DNA from: Phytomonospora sp040655735
Lineage (GTDB): Bacteria > Actinomycetota > Actinomycetes > Mycobacteriales > Micromonosporaceae
DNA: 64,000 nucleotides
Assembly (NCBI RefSeq): GCF_040655735.1
Contig: NZ_JBFAKK010000001.1
Coordinates: 911,192-975,191 of the forward strand
Direction of reading: 5' to 3'
In this document: piece by piece, positions 9,299 to 17,899 of the stretch
Position numbering within the stretch: the stretch's first letter is position 1
Layout: every line of letters starts with the position of its first letter
Program-made: the position numbers and the translations under genes
Notes under the pieces: model-generated
The model's input: only the letters and a program-made list of their open reading frames with translations
The model's database searches: none
What the model was told of the DNA's origin: nothing

Positions 9299-9364
9299 GG
9301 CCGCGAGCCTATGCCGCACGCCTGTACGAATTCAACAGCGGGGCCGGGCGTAGTGTCGGCAGGC

Positions 9365-10729
9365 ATGGAAACCGTCTTCCGCCGTGCCGTTCGCGTCGTG
9401 TGTCTCGACAAGGGCGGCCGTGTGCTCCTCATGCGCTGGCGCGATCCCCACGACGGGTCGCTGCTGTGGGAACCGCCCGGTGGCGGTGTCGATCCCGGTG
9501 AGGACTACCTGACCGCCGTTCGCCGCGAACTCGTCGAGGAGACCGGCCTCGACCCCGACGCGGTGTCCCCGCTGTACGTCACCGTCGAGCGCGACCTGGT
9601 CTGGATGGGACGCAACCACGCCGGGCCGGAGGCGTTCTTCCTCGCCCGCTTCGACACCGACGAACCGCAGGTCAGCGGCGAAGGGCTCCTCGACTACGAG
9701 ACCAAGATGCTCCAGCACCACCGCTGGGTCCCGCGCTCGGAGTTCGGCGCCCTGGAACGGCTCGAACCGCCCGGTCTCGCCGAGACCGTCGACGACCTCA
9801 TCGCCCGCACCGCGCCCGACGCCGAGGCCGAGCGCTTCATCACCGACCGCTACGGGCCGCGCGCGTCGCCGCCGGTCCTGCTCGGCGCCGGTGAATGGTC
9901 GCGGGCCTACGCCTTCACCCTCGACGGGGCCGAGGTGATCGCCAAGATCGGCGAGCACGGTGAGGACTTCGCCAAGGACGCCGCCGTCGCCGTGCTCGCC
10001 GACGGGGTCGGTGGTGTCCCGAAGGTCGTGGAGACCGGTCGTGCCGGGTCGCGGCATTTCGTCGTCGCCGAGCGGGCGCACGGTACCTACCTCGATGAGC
10101 TCGACGGTGACGGGATGCGCCAGGTGCTGCCCTCGTTGCTGTCGACGATGCGGGCGGTGCGCGCGCTTCCCGCGCCGGGCAGCGGTTACGGCGCGTGGTT
10201 GCCGGACTTGACGGCCCCGCACGCGACCTGGGCGCAGACGCTCACCGCGATCAGCGGGCCGGAGCATCCGCGCGTGGCGGGCTGGCAGCGAGCGCTGGCG
10301 GAGTCCCCGACCGGGCGCGGGCCGTTCGACGAGGCTTCGGAGGTGTTGGCCGAGTTGGCTCCGGCCTGCCCGGACGTGCGGCAGCTGGTGCACTCCGACC
10401 TGCTGTACCGCAACGTGCTGGTCGCCGGGGGCCGGATCAGCGCGGTCCTCGACTGGGGCAACTCCCTCTACGGCGACGGACTGTACGACCTGGCGTGGCT
10501 GATCTACTGGTGGCCGTTCTACCCCTCGTGGCGTGACATCGACATCGAGGCCGAGGTCATGGCGCACCTGCGGGAGACCGGTGAGTACGGCGACGACACC
10601 CGCTTGCGGTTGCGCTGCTGCCTGATCCACATCGGTCTCGACGCGCAGTCTTACAACGCCTTCACGGGAAGCTGGCACTACCTGGCGCTCAACGCCGAGC
10701 GGGCTCTGGTTTTCGCGCGCGGGTTCTAG
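9365..10729 (+). CDS. NUDIX hydrolase - aminoglycoside phosphotransferase fusion
   Basis: 454 residues with two catalytic domains. Residues 1-160 are a NUDIX hydrolase with a complete Nudix box (G-x5-E-x7-REL-x-EE-x-GL, about residues 40-62) for hydrolysis of nucleoside-diphosphate derivatives. From about residue 165 comes a kinase of the APH/ChoK fold: LVHSDLLYRN gives H343, D345 and N350 (serine replaces the glycine of HGD), then AVLDWGNSLYGDGLYDLAWLI supplies the metal aspartate. The latter segment resembles hygromycin-type phosphotransferases (DW..YGD). The true start is the ATG at 9365; a much longer open frame upstream runs antisense through the GNAT gene. I cannot tell whether the kinase substrate is an antibiotic, a sugar or a nucleoside. 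Confidence 0.85.
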   Translation: METVFRRAVRVVCLDKGGRVLLMRWRDPHDGSLLWEPPGGGVDPGEDYLTAVRRELVEETGLDPDAVSPLYVTVERDLVWMGRNHAGPEAFFLARFDTDEPQVSGEGLLDYETKMLQHHRWVPRSEFGALERLEPPGLAETVDDLIARTAPDAEAERFITDRYGPRASPPVLLGAGEWSRAYAFTLDGAEVIAKIGEHGEDFAKDAAVAVLADGVGGVPKVVETGRAGSRHFVVAERAHGTYLDELDGDGMRQVLPSLLSTMRAVRALPAPGSGYGAWLPDLTAPHATWAQTLTAISGPEHPRVAGWQRALAESPTGRGPFDEASEVLAELAPACPDVRQLVHSDLLYRNVLVAGGRISAVLDWGNSLYGDGLYDLAWLIYWWPFYPSWRDIDIEAEVMAHLRETGEYGDDTRLRLRCCLIHIGLDAQSYNAFTGSWHYLALNAERALVFARGF

Positions 10730-10917
10730 GACACGGCCCTAGGTCTCGTGGCCGGCGTCACGCAGGTCGCCCAAACGCCTCGCCGGGATCAGGACGAGTG
10801 TCACGGTGGCTCTTCGTGGCCGGTGGGGCGACGGTCTGGCAGAGTCTTCGGCGTGCCGCCAAACCGCTGCGACGGGTATATCGGAGCGGTAGCGTGGCCG
10901 ATTTGGGAGGAGCGACG

Positions 10918-11775
10918 ATGAACGAGACCTTCACGATCATCGATGGACGGGGTGTCCTGTCGACCGAGCGCCGGCTGCCGCAGCCGGTCGAGGCGGTGTG
11001 GCGGGTACTGACCGAGACCGAGTCGCTCGACGAGTGGTTTCCCGCGCACGTCGAGGCCGAGCCGGCCGTCGACGGGGCCATCACCTTCGTATTCCCCGGT
11101 GAGGAAGGCCCGCCCCTGACCGGGCGCGTGACGGCCTACGAGCAGCCGCACCGCTTCGCCTACACCTGGGGCGACGACCATCTGGAGTGGACGGCCGAGC
11201 CCGACGGCGGCGGTACGCGCCTGACGCTGAAGCACACCTTCGACGACATCGCCGGCGCGGCGAGCTTCGCCGCGGGCTGGGAGACCTGCCTCGACGCCGC
11301 GGCGCAGGTCCTCGACGGTGTGGGCGTCGTCGTCGACGCCGGTGCCTCCGCCGCCGCACACGAGCGCTTCGTCGAACTCTTCGGCCTCGACGAGGGCACC
11401 ATCGAACGCGACGGCGAGCAGTGGCGGGTGCGTTTCGAGCGGCAGCTGCGCGCCGGTCTCGAAGAACTGTGGGAGCACCTGGGCGGACCGGGCTTCGCCG
11501 ACGCCGGCGGGGAGGTCCCCGAGGGCTTCACCGTCGCCGGTTTCCCGCCCGGGCCGGTCTCGGCGGTCGAGGCGCCGTTCTTCCTGACCTACCACTGGCT
11601 GAGCGCCGACGGCGAACCCGCCGGCGATGTGCGCCTGGAGTTCGCGCCCGGACCCGGTGGCGCGAGACTCCTGCTGACCCACACCGGTACCGGGGAGCGC
11701 GCCGAGGCCGCCCTGGCGGCCTGGCACGACCGGATCGCCGAGCTGGGCGCCGAGGCGGCTGCGCTGTCGAAGTAG
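10918..11775 (+). CDS. SRPBCC/AHSA1 protein with two START-like domains
   Basis: 285 residues made of two tandem AHSA1-like domains, roughly 15-145 and 155-280. The first shows ERRLPQPVEAVWRVLTETESLDEWF and the ending TRLTLKHTF; the second repeats the pattern with FFLTYHWLSADG and ARLLLTHTG. The ATG follows GGGAGGAGCGACG, a good ribosome site. AHSA1-like proteins of actinobacteria bind small hydrophobic ligands or act in stress responses, but no specific role is known. About 190 bp of sequence before it holds no gene that I can support. Confidence 0.85.
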   Translation: MNETFTIIDGRGVLSTERRLPQPVEAVWRVLTETESLDEWFPAHVEAEPAVDGAITFVFPGEEGPPLTGRVTAYEQPHRFAYTWGDDHLEWTAEPDGGGTRLTLKHTFDDIAGAASFAAGWETCLDAAAQVLDGVGVVVDAGASAAAHERFVELFGLDEGTIERDGEQWRVRFERQLRAGLEELWEHLGGPGFADAGGEVPEGFTVAGFPPGPVSAVEAPFFLTYHWLSADGEPAGDVRLEFAPGPGGARLLLTHTGTGERAEAALAAWHDRIAELGAEAAALSK

Positions 11776-11779
11776 CCGG

Positions 11780-12589
11780 CTACACGTCGTAGTGGACGGT
11801 CACCGGCGCGTGGTCCGACCAGCGGGCGGCGTGCTCGGTGGCCCGCTCCACCTCGGCGAACGTCGCCGTCGACGCCAGGCCCGGCGTGGCGATCTGGTAG
11901 TCGATGCGCCAGCCGGCGTCGTTGTCGAAGGCGCGGCCGCGATAGGACCACCACGAGTACGGGCCGGGCCCGTCGGGGTGCAGGCCGCGGAACACGTCGA
12001 CGTAGCCGGCCTCGTCGAAGACCGACCCGAGCCAGGCGCGCTCCTCGGGAGTGAACCCGGCCTGCTTCTGGTTGGTCTTCCAGTTCTTCAGGTCGATCTC
12101 CTTGTGCGCGATGTTCCAGTCGCCGCACACGACCGCCTCGCGGCCCTCGGTCTCCACGCGGGCGCGCAGCCTGACCAGGTGGCCGTAGAACTCCTTGCAG
12201 AAGCGCTCCTTCTCCTCCTGCCGGGGCGTGCCCACCTCACCCGAAGGAAGGTAGAGGCTGGCCACGGTCAGGCCGGGAAGGTCCACTTCGACGTAGCGGC
12301 CCGAGGTGTCGAACTCGGCCGACTCGAACCCGACCTTGAACGCCACCGGCTCGGTGCGCGTCAAGACCGCGACACCCGCGCGTCCCTTCGCGGCCGTCGA
12401 AGGGGCCACGACCTGATGCCAGCCGCTGTCGGCGAGCACCTCCTGGGGCCACTCCTCGGGTGTGGCGCGAACCTCCTGGAGGCAGACCACGTCGGCCTCG
12501 GTGGTGCGAAGCCACTCCACCAGGCCCTTCTTCGCCGCCGCGCGGACTCCGTTGATGTTCACCGTCGACACTTTCAGCACGTCGGCCAC
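11780..12589 (-). CDS. xthA: Exodeoxyribonuclease III (AP endonuclease)
   Basis: 269 residues, full length for the ExoIII/EEP family that cleaves DNA 5' to abasic sites and degrades duplex DNA 3' to 5'. Motifs in order: TVNINGVRAA (metal/phosphate site), CLQEVRA (catalytic glutamate), GRYVEVDLPGLTVASLYLPSG, GDWNIAH (catalytic D-N pair), SWWSYRGRAFDNDAGWRIDY and the C-terminal SDHAPV with the catalytic histidine. Its stop lies 4 bp from the convergent AHSA1 gene. High certainty. Confidence 0.95.
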   Translation of the reverse strand: MADVLKVSTVNINGVRAAAKKGLVEWLRTTEADVVCLQEVRATPEEWPQEVLADSGWHQVVAPSTAAKGRAGVAVLTRTEPVAFKVGFESAEFDTSGRYVEVDLPGLTVASLYLPSGEVGTPRQEEKERFCKEFYGHLVRLRARVETEGREAVVCGDWNIAHKEIDLKNWKTNQKQAGFTPEERAWLGSVFDEAGYVDVFRGLHPDGPGPYSWWSYRGRAFDNDAGWRIDYQIATPGLASTATFAEVERATEHAARWSDHAPVTVHYDV

Positions 12590-12651
12590 GCTACCTTCCG
12601 CCCTTCGAAGGCCGTAAGGCCGGACCGACGCCCTCGGGTGGCGAGGAGGGG

Positions 12652-12673
12652 GCCCGGCCGGAAACGGCCGGGC
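12652..12673 (-). terminator. GC-rich hairpin with GAAA loop
   Basis: A perfect 9-bp stem (GCCCGGCCG pairing with CGGCCGGGC) closed by the four bases GAAA. There is no T-run, which is common for terminators in GC-rich actinomycetes. It lies between the sensor kinase side and xthA, directly behind a possible small leftward ORF. Confidence 0.5.
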
Positions 12674-12682
12674 GTCGCGGTT

Positions 12683-12784
12683 TCAGTGGTCGACGGCCTT
12701 GCCGGTGAGGTGGCGGCGGTTGGCCGTTCGGGCCATCTCCTGACGCTCCCGCATCCAGCCGCGCTCAGCGGTCCCTCGCCACAT
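12683..12784 (-). CDS. Possible 33-aa basic small protein
   Basis: A short open frame from ATG at 12784 to TGA at 12683, 43 bp behind the stop of the sensor kinase gene and immediately followed by the GAAA hairpin. The product is very basic (ending ARTANRRHLTGKAVDH). I do not recognise it. The only support is its position between a gene end and a terminator-like hairpin; it may be chance. Confidence 0.25.
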   Translation of the reverse strand: MWRGTAERGWMRERQEMARTANRRHLTGKAVDH

Positions 12785-12827
12785 GGACCGAGTGCGGGTC
12801 ACTCCTCATCGGCGAATCCGTGCCCCC

Positions 12828-13919
12828 CTATTCCGCTCGCACGAACCCCACCGTGATCTCCAGCCCACCTTCTCGGCGCGCATCGGCGCCGACGGTGGCG
12901 TGGTGGGCCTGGACGACGGCGGTGACGATGGCCAGGCCCAGTCCGTAGCCGTCGCGGCGCTGGTGGCGGTCGGGGGCGAGGCTCTGGAAGGGCTCGAAGA
13001 GCCGGTGGATCTGGTCTTCGGGGATGACGGGTCCGCTGTTGGTGATCGTCAAGGTCGCCTGTGTGCCGGTGACGCTCGTGGTGACGGAGACGTGCCCGCC
13101 GGGATGGTTGTGCCGCAGAGCATTGTCGACGAGGTTGGCGACCAGGCTCTCGACGAGCCCAGGGTCGCCGGTGGTGGGCGCCGGTGCGAGGCGGTCGGCG
13201 AGGTCGATGTCTTTCTCGGCGACCTGGTCGCGGCGGGAGGCGAGGACGCGGCGGGCGGTTGCGGCCAGGTCGATGGGTTCGTGGCGGGTGAGGCCGCCTT
13301 CGCTGGTGGCCAGGGCCAGCAGTGCCCGGATGAGCCTTTCCTGGTGTCCGCCGAGGGTGAGGGCCTCCTCGCAGGCGGCGCGGAGGGTGGCTGCGTCGGA
13401 GTGAGGGTCGGCGAGGGTGACTTCGAGGAGGGTCCGCTGACCGGCCAGGGGTGTGCGCAGTTCGTGGGAGGCGTTGGCGACGAAGTGCCGCTGAGCGTCG
13501 AAGGACGCCTGGAGGCGGGCGAAGAGGTCGTTGAGGACGGCGCCGAGTTCGGTGAGCTCGTCGGTGGGTTCGCCCAAGGCGAGGCGGCGGTGGAGGTTGC
13601 CGGCGGAGATGGCCTTGGCTGTGGTGGTGATGGCCCGCAGCGGCCGTACGAAGCGGCCCGCGGCCCACCAGCCGCCGGCGAGGGCGATGGGGATGAGGAC
13701 GGCCAGCGCGACGGCGGATGCGGCGAACAGCTGCTGCGGGCCGATCCCGTCGCCGGTGCCGGTGATCGCGCCGGTGTCCTGCTCGCCGACGGCCACGGTC
13801 GACTGGAGTCCGGCGAGGGGGAGGGTGACCACGGCCAGGACGACGATCCCGGCGCCGTAGATGCCTGCGGCGTAGAAGAGCGTGAGCCTGGCCTGGAGGG
13901 ATCGCCGGAGGGGAGTCAT
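12828..13919 (-). CDS. Sensor histidine kinase
   Basis: 363 residues. Two transmembrane helices (about 15-38 and 65-85) flank a short extracytoplasmic loop of some 26 residues, then a HAMP linker (about 86-140), the dimerisation helix with phospho-acceptor H152 in ANASHELRTPL, and an ATPase domain with N-box NLVDNALRHNHPGG and G-box DGYGLGLAIV. Such a small external loop suggests intramembrane or transporter-assisted sensing. It overlaps the response regulator by 4 bp (ATGA) and is divergent from an ABC-2 transporter, so it probably senses a cell-envelope-active compound; that last step is inference. Confidence 0.93.
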   Translation of the reverse strand: MTPLRRSLQARLTLFYAAGIYGAGIVVLAVVTLPLAGLQSTVAVGEQDTGAITGTGDGIGPQQLFAASAVALAVLIPIALAGGWWAAGRFVRPLRAITTTAKAISAGNLHRRLALGEPTDELTELGAVLNDLFARLQASFDAQRHFVANASHELRTPLAGQRTLLEVTLADPHSDAATLRAACEEALTLGGHQERLIRALLALATSEGGLTRHEPIDLAATARRVLASRRDQVAEKDIDLADRLAPAPTTGDPGLVESLVANLVDNALRHNHPGGHVSVTTSVTGTQATLTITNSGPVIPEDQIHRLFEPFQSLAPDRHQRRDGYGLGLAIVTAVVQAHHATVGADARREGGLEITVGFVRAE

Positions 13920-14581
13920 GCCTGCCCGATCCGGTAGCCGCCTTCTCGGACGGTCTCGATCACCGGCGGCTCACCGAGTTTGGCGCGCAGCCGGTGCATG
14001 GCGTGCTTCACCGCAGAGGTGAACGGGTCGGCCGCTTCGTCCCAGACCTTTTCGAGCAGTTCCTCTGCCGACCAGACGACGCCGGGCGCGGCGAGCAGGC
14101 GTTCGAGGAGCGCGAACTCCTTGGGGCTCAGGTCGAGTCGGCGTCCGGCGCGAAACGCCGTGCGGCGGGCCGGGTCGAGGGTGATGTCGCCGCACACGAG
14201 GGTCGGGGGCAGTGGCGGAGCGGTCCGGCGGGCGAGTGCCCGCACGCGGGCGACGAGTTCGGCGAAGGCGAAGGGTTTGGGCAGGTAGTCGTCGGCGCCG
14301 AGGCTGAGGCCGCCGACGCGGTCCTCGATCGTGCCGGCGGCGGTGAGCATGAGTACGCGCGTGTCGTGGTGGGCGTCGGCGAGGCCGCGGCAGATGTCGT
14401 CGCCGTGGACGCCGGGCAGGTCGCGGTCGAGGATCACGACCTCGTAGCGGGTGGCGGCCAGGTGGTCGAGGGCGGCGTGGCCGTCTAGGACGACGTCGAC
14501 GGCCATGCCCTCACGGCGAAGGCCGGTGCCGATGGAGCGGGCGAGGATCTCGAAGTCCTCGACGACCAGGACTTTCACCAT
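13916..14581 (-). CDS. Response regulator, OmpR/PhoB family
   Basis: 221 residues. Receiver domain 1-115 with acidic pocket ED at positions 8-9, phospho-acceptor D52 in VILDRDLPG, and the conserved lysine in DDYLPKPFAF. A winged-helix DNA-binding domain follows with SPKEFALLERLLAAPG and the C-terminal hairpin VIETVREGGYRIG. Cotranscribed with the sensor kinase. The 113-bp gap to the divergent ABC gene is the expected place for its target site. Confidence 0.94.
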   Translation of the reverse strand: MVKVLVVEDFEILARSIGTGLRREGMAVDVVLDGHAALDHLAATRYEVVILDRDLPGVHGDDICRGLADAHHDTRVLMLTAAGTIEDRVGGLSLGADDYLPKPFAFAELVARVRALARRTAPPLPPTLVCGDITLDPARRTAFRAGRRLDLSPKEFALLERLLAAPGVVWSAEELLEKVWDEAADPFTSAVKHAMHRLRAKLGEPPVIETVREGGYRIGQA

Positions 14582-14694
14582 GGAGCTTCACCGGGTCGGG
14601 TTGGCATGTCCTTCACGATGCCAGACCGGTGGTCTCAGCCCGGTCGCGGCGAACGCGACGGTGCTGGAACCGGTCGCGGCGTAGAACTGGCGGC

Positions 14695-15648
14695 ATGAGT
14701 CCATTTCGAACCGTGAGCGGCCCGGGCATCGTCGTGTCCGGGCTGCGCAAGAGGTATGGGGCCGCCGTGGCCCTCGACGGTATGTCCTTCGCCGTCCCGC
14801 CGGGTGTGGTGACCGGGTTCGTGGGCCCCAACGGGGCCGGGAAGTCGACCACGATGCGGGTGATCCTGGGCCTGGCCGCCGTCGAGGCGGGCACCGCCCT
14901 CGTCGACGGGGAGCCCTACCGCGGCCTCCGGCGCCCGCTGAGCCGCGTCGGTTCACTGCTCGACTCCTCGGCGGTGCATCCCGGCCGCAGCGCCCGCGAC
15001 CACCTGCTCTGGCTGGCGCACTCGCAAGGCCTGACCGCCCGGCGGGTCGACCAGGTGATCGAGCGGGTCGGCCTCGCCCCGGCGGCGCGACGCAAGGCCG
15101 GCGGCTATTCCCTCGGCATGCTCCAGCGGCTCGGAATCGCCGCGGCCCTGCTGGGCGATCCGCCGATCGTCATGCTCGACGAGCCCTTCAACGGCATGGA
15201 CCCCGAAGGCATCATCTGGATGCGCGGGTTCCTGCGCTCGCTGGCCGCGCAGGGCCGCGCGGTCCTGGTGTCCAGTCACCTGATGAGCGAGGTGCAGGGC
15301 ACCGCCGACCATCTCGTCGTCGCCGGGCGCGGCAGGGCCATCGCCGACGCGCCCGTCGCCGACCTGATCGCGGCGGCCTCCAGTGGCCGGGTGGCGCTGC
15401 GGACCGCCGCCCCCGAGCACGCGATGAGGGTGCTCGCGCGGGCCGGTGCGTCCGTGGCGTCCACCGGCGGCGACACCGTCACCGTCGCGGGGCTGCCCGC
15501 CGAGAGGGTCGTGGCCCTGCTCGGTGAGCACGCCGTGCCGTTCTCGGAGGTGTCGGCGCACCGCGCCACCCTCGAAGACGTCTACCTCGAACTCACCCGC
15601 GACGCCGTCGAGTTCCGCGCCGCGACTCCCGAGGAGGCGCACCGGTGA
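14695..15648 (+). CDS. ABC transporter ATP-binding protein, BcrA-like
   Basis: 317 residues, the length of bacitracin/lantibiotic-type ATPases, with a regulatory C-terminal extension after the nucleotide-binding domain. Walker A GPNGAGKST, signature YSLGMLQRLGIAAALL (degenerate LSGGQ), Walker B IVMLDEPFNGMD, H-loop SSHLM. The extension from about residue 230 ends in the ATLEDVYLELTRDA segment usual for this group. Overlaps the next gene by GTGA. Divergent from the two-component system, which likely controls it. Confidence 0.92.
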   Translation: MSPFRTVSGPGIVVSGLRKRYGAAVALDGMSFAVPPGVVTGFVGPNGAGKSTTMRVILGLAAVEAGTALVDGEPYRGLRRPLSRVGSLLDSSAVHPGRSARDHLLWLAHSQGLTARRVDQVIERVGLAPAARRKAGGYSLGMLQRLGIAAALLGDPPIVMLDEPFNGMDPEGIIWMRGFLRSLAAQGRAVLVSSHLMSEVQGTADHLVVAGRGRAIADAPVADLIAAASSGRVALRTAAPEHAMRVLARAGASVASTGGDTVTVAGLPAERVVALLGEHAVPFSEVSAHRATLEDVYLELTRDAVEFRAATPEEAHR

Positions 15649-17147
15649 CCACCGTTCTCACGTCCGGCCGGCGCGCCGGGTTCGTGTCCCTGCTGCACGC
15701 CGAGTGGACCAAGTTCCGCACCGTCGCGGGGTGGGGGCTGGGCATGGCCGTGGGATCGCTGATGATCGTGCTGGTCGGCGTCCTCGCCGGTGTCAGCAGC
15801 GACCAGCAAGGCGCCCCGCCGGTTCCGGTCGGTCCCGGCGGTGCGCCGGTCGCCGACAGCTTCTACTTCGCCCACCGGCCGCTGACCGCCGATGGCGGCA
15901 TCACCGTGTCGGTCACCGCGCTGGAGAGCAGCGTCCCCGCCGGGCCGGGCGACCTGCGGCCCGGCCAGGTCGCCTGGGCGAAGGCCGGACTGATCATCAA
16001 GGAGAGCACCCGCCCGGGCTCGCCGTACGCGGCGATCATGGTCACCGGCGGGCACGGCGTGCGGATGCAGTCCGGCTTCGTCGACGACATCGCCGGACCC
16101 GCCGGCACCGAGCCCGTCCACTGGCTGCGACTGCTTCGCTCCGGCGACACCGTCACCGGCTACTCCTCGGCCGACGGGACACAGTGGACCGAAGTGGGCA
16201 CCGTGCGCGTCCGCGGGCTCGGTCCGCGACCGCGAGGCGGGCCGTTCGTCGCCTCCCCGCCCTCGGTGGACGGCATGGGCACCCGCAGCAGCGTTTCCAC
16301 GGCCGTCTTCGGCGACCTGCGCGTCGAAGGGAGCTGGGCCGACGACGCCTGGACGGGCGAGCAGGTGGGCCCCGAATCCCCCACCTTCGCCGGCTACCCG
16401 CCGGGCACGTCGGGGTCGTCGACGGCGTCCGGCGGCGAGCTGACCATCACCGGCGCCGGCGACATCGCCCCGGCCGTGCGCGAGACCCTGGCGACCGGCG
16501 GGACCGTCAAGGACATCCTCACCGGTACCTTCGCCGCGCTCGTCGTGATGGTCGTCGTGGGGACGCTCTACATCACCACCGAGTACCGCAAGAACCTGAT
16601 CCGGGTCACCCTGGCCGTTACTCCCGGACGCGGCCGGGTGCTGGTCGCCAAGGCGATCGTGGTGGGGTCGTGCGCATTCGTCGCCGGCCTCGCCGGTGCG
16701 CTCGCGGCGGTGCCGCTCGGCGAGCGCCTCGCCGAGGTCAACGGCGTCTACGTCTTCCCGGTGTCGTCGGCGACGGGACTGCGGGTGGCGTTGGGGACGG
16801 CCGCGCTGCTGGCTGCCGCGGCGGTCCTGGCGCTGTCGGTCGGCGCGATCCTGCGGCGCGGGGCGGGTGCGGTCACGGCGGTTCTCCTGGTGATCGTGCT
16901 GCCCTATCTGCTGATCGCCAACCCGTTCATGCCCGCGGGCGTGGCGGGATGGCTGGCGCGGGTGACCCCGGCGGCGGCCTTCGCGGTCCATCAGACGCTT
17001 GAGCCGTACGAGCAGGTGGCGAGCGTCTATACGCCCTACAACGGCTACTTCCCGCTGCCGGCGTGGGCGGGGCTCGCGGTGCTGGCGGGCTATGCCGCGG
17101 TGAGTCTGGCCGTGGCGGTCGTCCTGCTGCGCAGGAGGGAGGCGTGA
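15645..17147 (+). CDS. ABC-2 permease with large extracytoplasmic beta-sandwich insert
   Basis: 500 residues. A helix near residue 27-48 (AVGSLMIVLVGVLAGV) is followed by about 230 extracytoplasmic residues before the remaining five or six helices from about residue 295. The insert contains FYFAHRPLTADGGITVSV, LIIKESTRPGSPYAAIMVTG and YSSADGTQWTEVGTV, the pattern of DUF1349/LamG-type concanavalin-like domains that bind carbohydrates or peptides. Canonical ABC-2 permeases lack such a domain. GTG start overlapping the ATPase stop (GTGA); it ends in a GTGA overlap with the next permease. Confidence 0.87.
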   Translation: MTTVLTSGRRAGFVSLLHAEWTKFRTVAGWGLGMAVGSLMIVLVGVLAGVSSDQQGAPPVPVGPGGAPVADSFYFAHRPLTADGGITVSVTALESSVPAGPGDLRPGQVAWAKAGLIIKESTRPGSPYAAIMVTGGHGVRMQSGFVDDIAGPAGTEPVHWLRLLRSGDTVTGYSSADGTQWTEVGTVRVRGLGPRPRGGPFVASPPSVDGMGTRSSVSTAVFGDLRVEGSWADDAWTGEQVGPESPTFAGYPPGTSGSSTASGGELTITGAGDIAPAVRETLATGGTVKDILTGTFAALVVMVVVGTLYITTEYRKNLIRVTLAVTPGRGRVLVAKAIVVGSCAFVAGLAGALAAVPLGERLAEVNGVYVFPVSSATGLRVALGTAALLAAAAVLALSVGAILRRGAGAVTAVLLVIVLPYLLIANPFMPAGVAGWLARVTPAAAFAVHQTLEPYEQVASVYTPYNGYFPLPAWAGLAVLAGYAAVSLAVAVVLLRRREA

Positions 17148-17899
17148 GGCGGGCGGTGCACGCCGAGTGGACGAAGCTGCGGACGGTCGCCGGTCCGCGG
17201 TGGCTGCTGGCCGGCATGGTCGCGGTGACGGTCGCGTTGAGCGCCGCGGCGGCCTCGGTGTCGACGTGCGTCTCGCCCGGTTGCGGCGGTGACCCCGTCG
17301 AGCTCAGTCTCACCGGCGTCGACCTCGGCCAGGCGCTCGTGGCGATCCTGGCCGTGCTGGTCATCGGCGGCGAGTACGGGTCGGGCATTTTCGGCGTCAC
17401 GCTCACGGCGGTGCCTCGGCGGCGCGTGGTCCTGGCCGCCAAGGCCGCCGTTGTCTCCGGTGTGGTGGCCGTGGCCGGGTCCGTGGCGGTTTTGGGCTCG
17501 CTGCTTGCCGGGCGGGTGGTTCTGCCCGGCGGTCAGCTGGTCTTGTGGCCGGTCGGCGGGCCGACGTTGCGCGCGGCGGCGGGGTCGGTCGTCTACCTGG
17601 TGCTGGTCGCACTGCTGGCTTTCGGTGTCGCCGCCGTCGTGCGCGACTCGGCGACCGGCGTCGGGATCGTGCTCGGGCTGCTCTACCTCGTGCCGATCAT
17701 CGCGCAAGTGGTCGGTGATCCGGGCGTGCGGCGGGTGCTTCAGCAGGTCGCGCCGATGAGCGCCGGCCTGGCCGTCCAGGCCACCACCGGCCTCGACCAG
17801 CTGCCGATCGGTCCCTGGGCCGGTCTGGCCGTGACGGCGGCGTGGGCGGCGGCCGCGCTGCTGGCCGCCGCCGTGCGGGTGGGGGTGCGCGATGACTGA
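17144..17899 (+). CDS. ABC-2 type permease, short
   Basis: 251 residues, six predicted helices, opening with HAEWTKLRTVAGPRW, the cytoplasmic amphipathic start shared with the preceding permease (HAEWTKFRTVAGWG). The two permeases are therefore paralogues, one with and one without the external domain, and probably form a heterodimer with the BcrA-like ATPase. GTG start in a GTGA overlap. Its last 160 bp overlap the 3' end of the convergent glycosyltransferase frame. Confidence 0.88.
   Translation: MRRAVHAEWTKLRTVAGPRWLLAGMVAVTVALSAAAASVSTCVSPGCGGDPVELSLTGVDLGQALVAILAVLVIGGEYGSGIFGVTLTAVPRRRVVLAAKAAVVSGVVAVAGSVAVLGSLLAGRVVLPGGQLVLWPVGGPTLRAAAGSVVYLVLVALLAFGVAAVVRDSATGVGIVLGLLYLVPIIAQVVGDPGVRRVLQQVAPMSAGLAVQATTGLDQLPIGPWAGLAVTAAWAAAALLAAAVRVGVRDD

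Noticed and set aside
8801..9364. N-terminal extension of the NUDIX-APH frame
   Set aside because: It is antisense to a clear GNAT gene and the NUDIX domain starts at the ATG at 9365.
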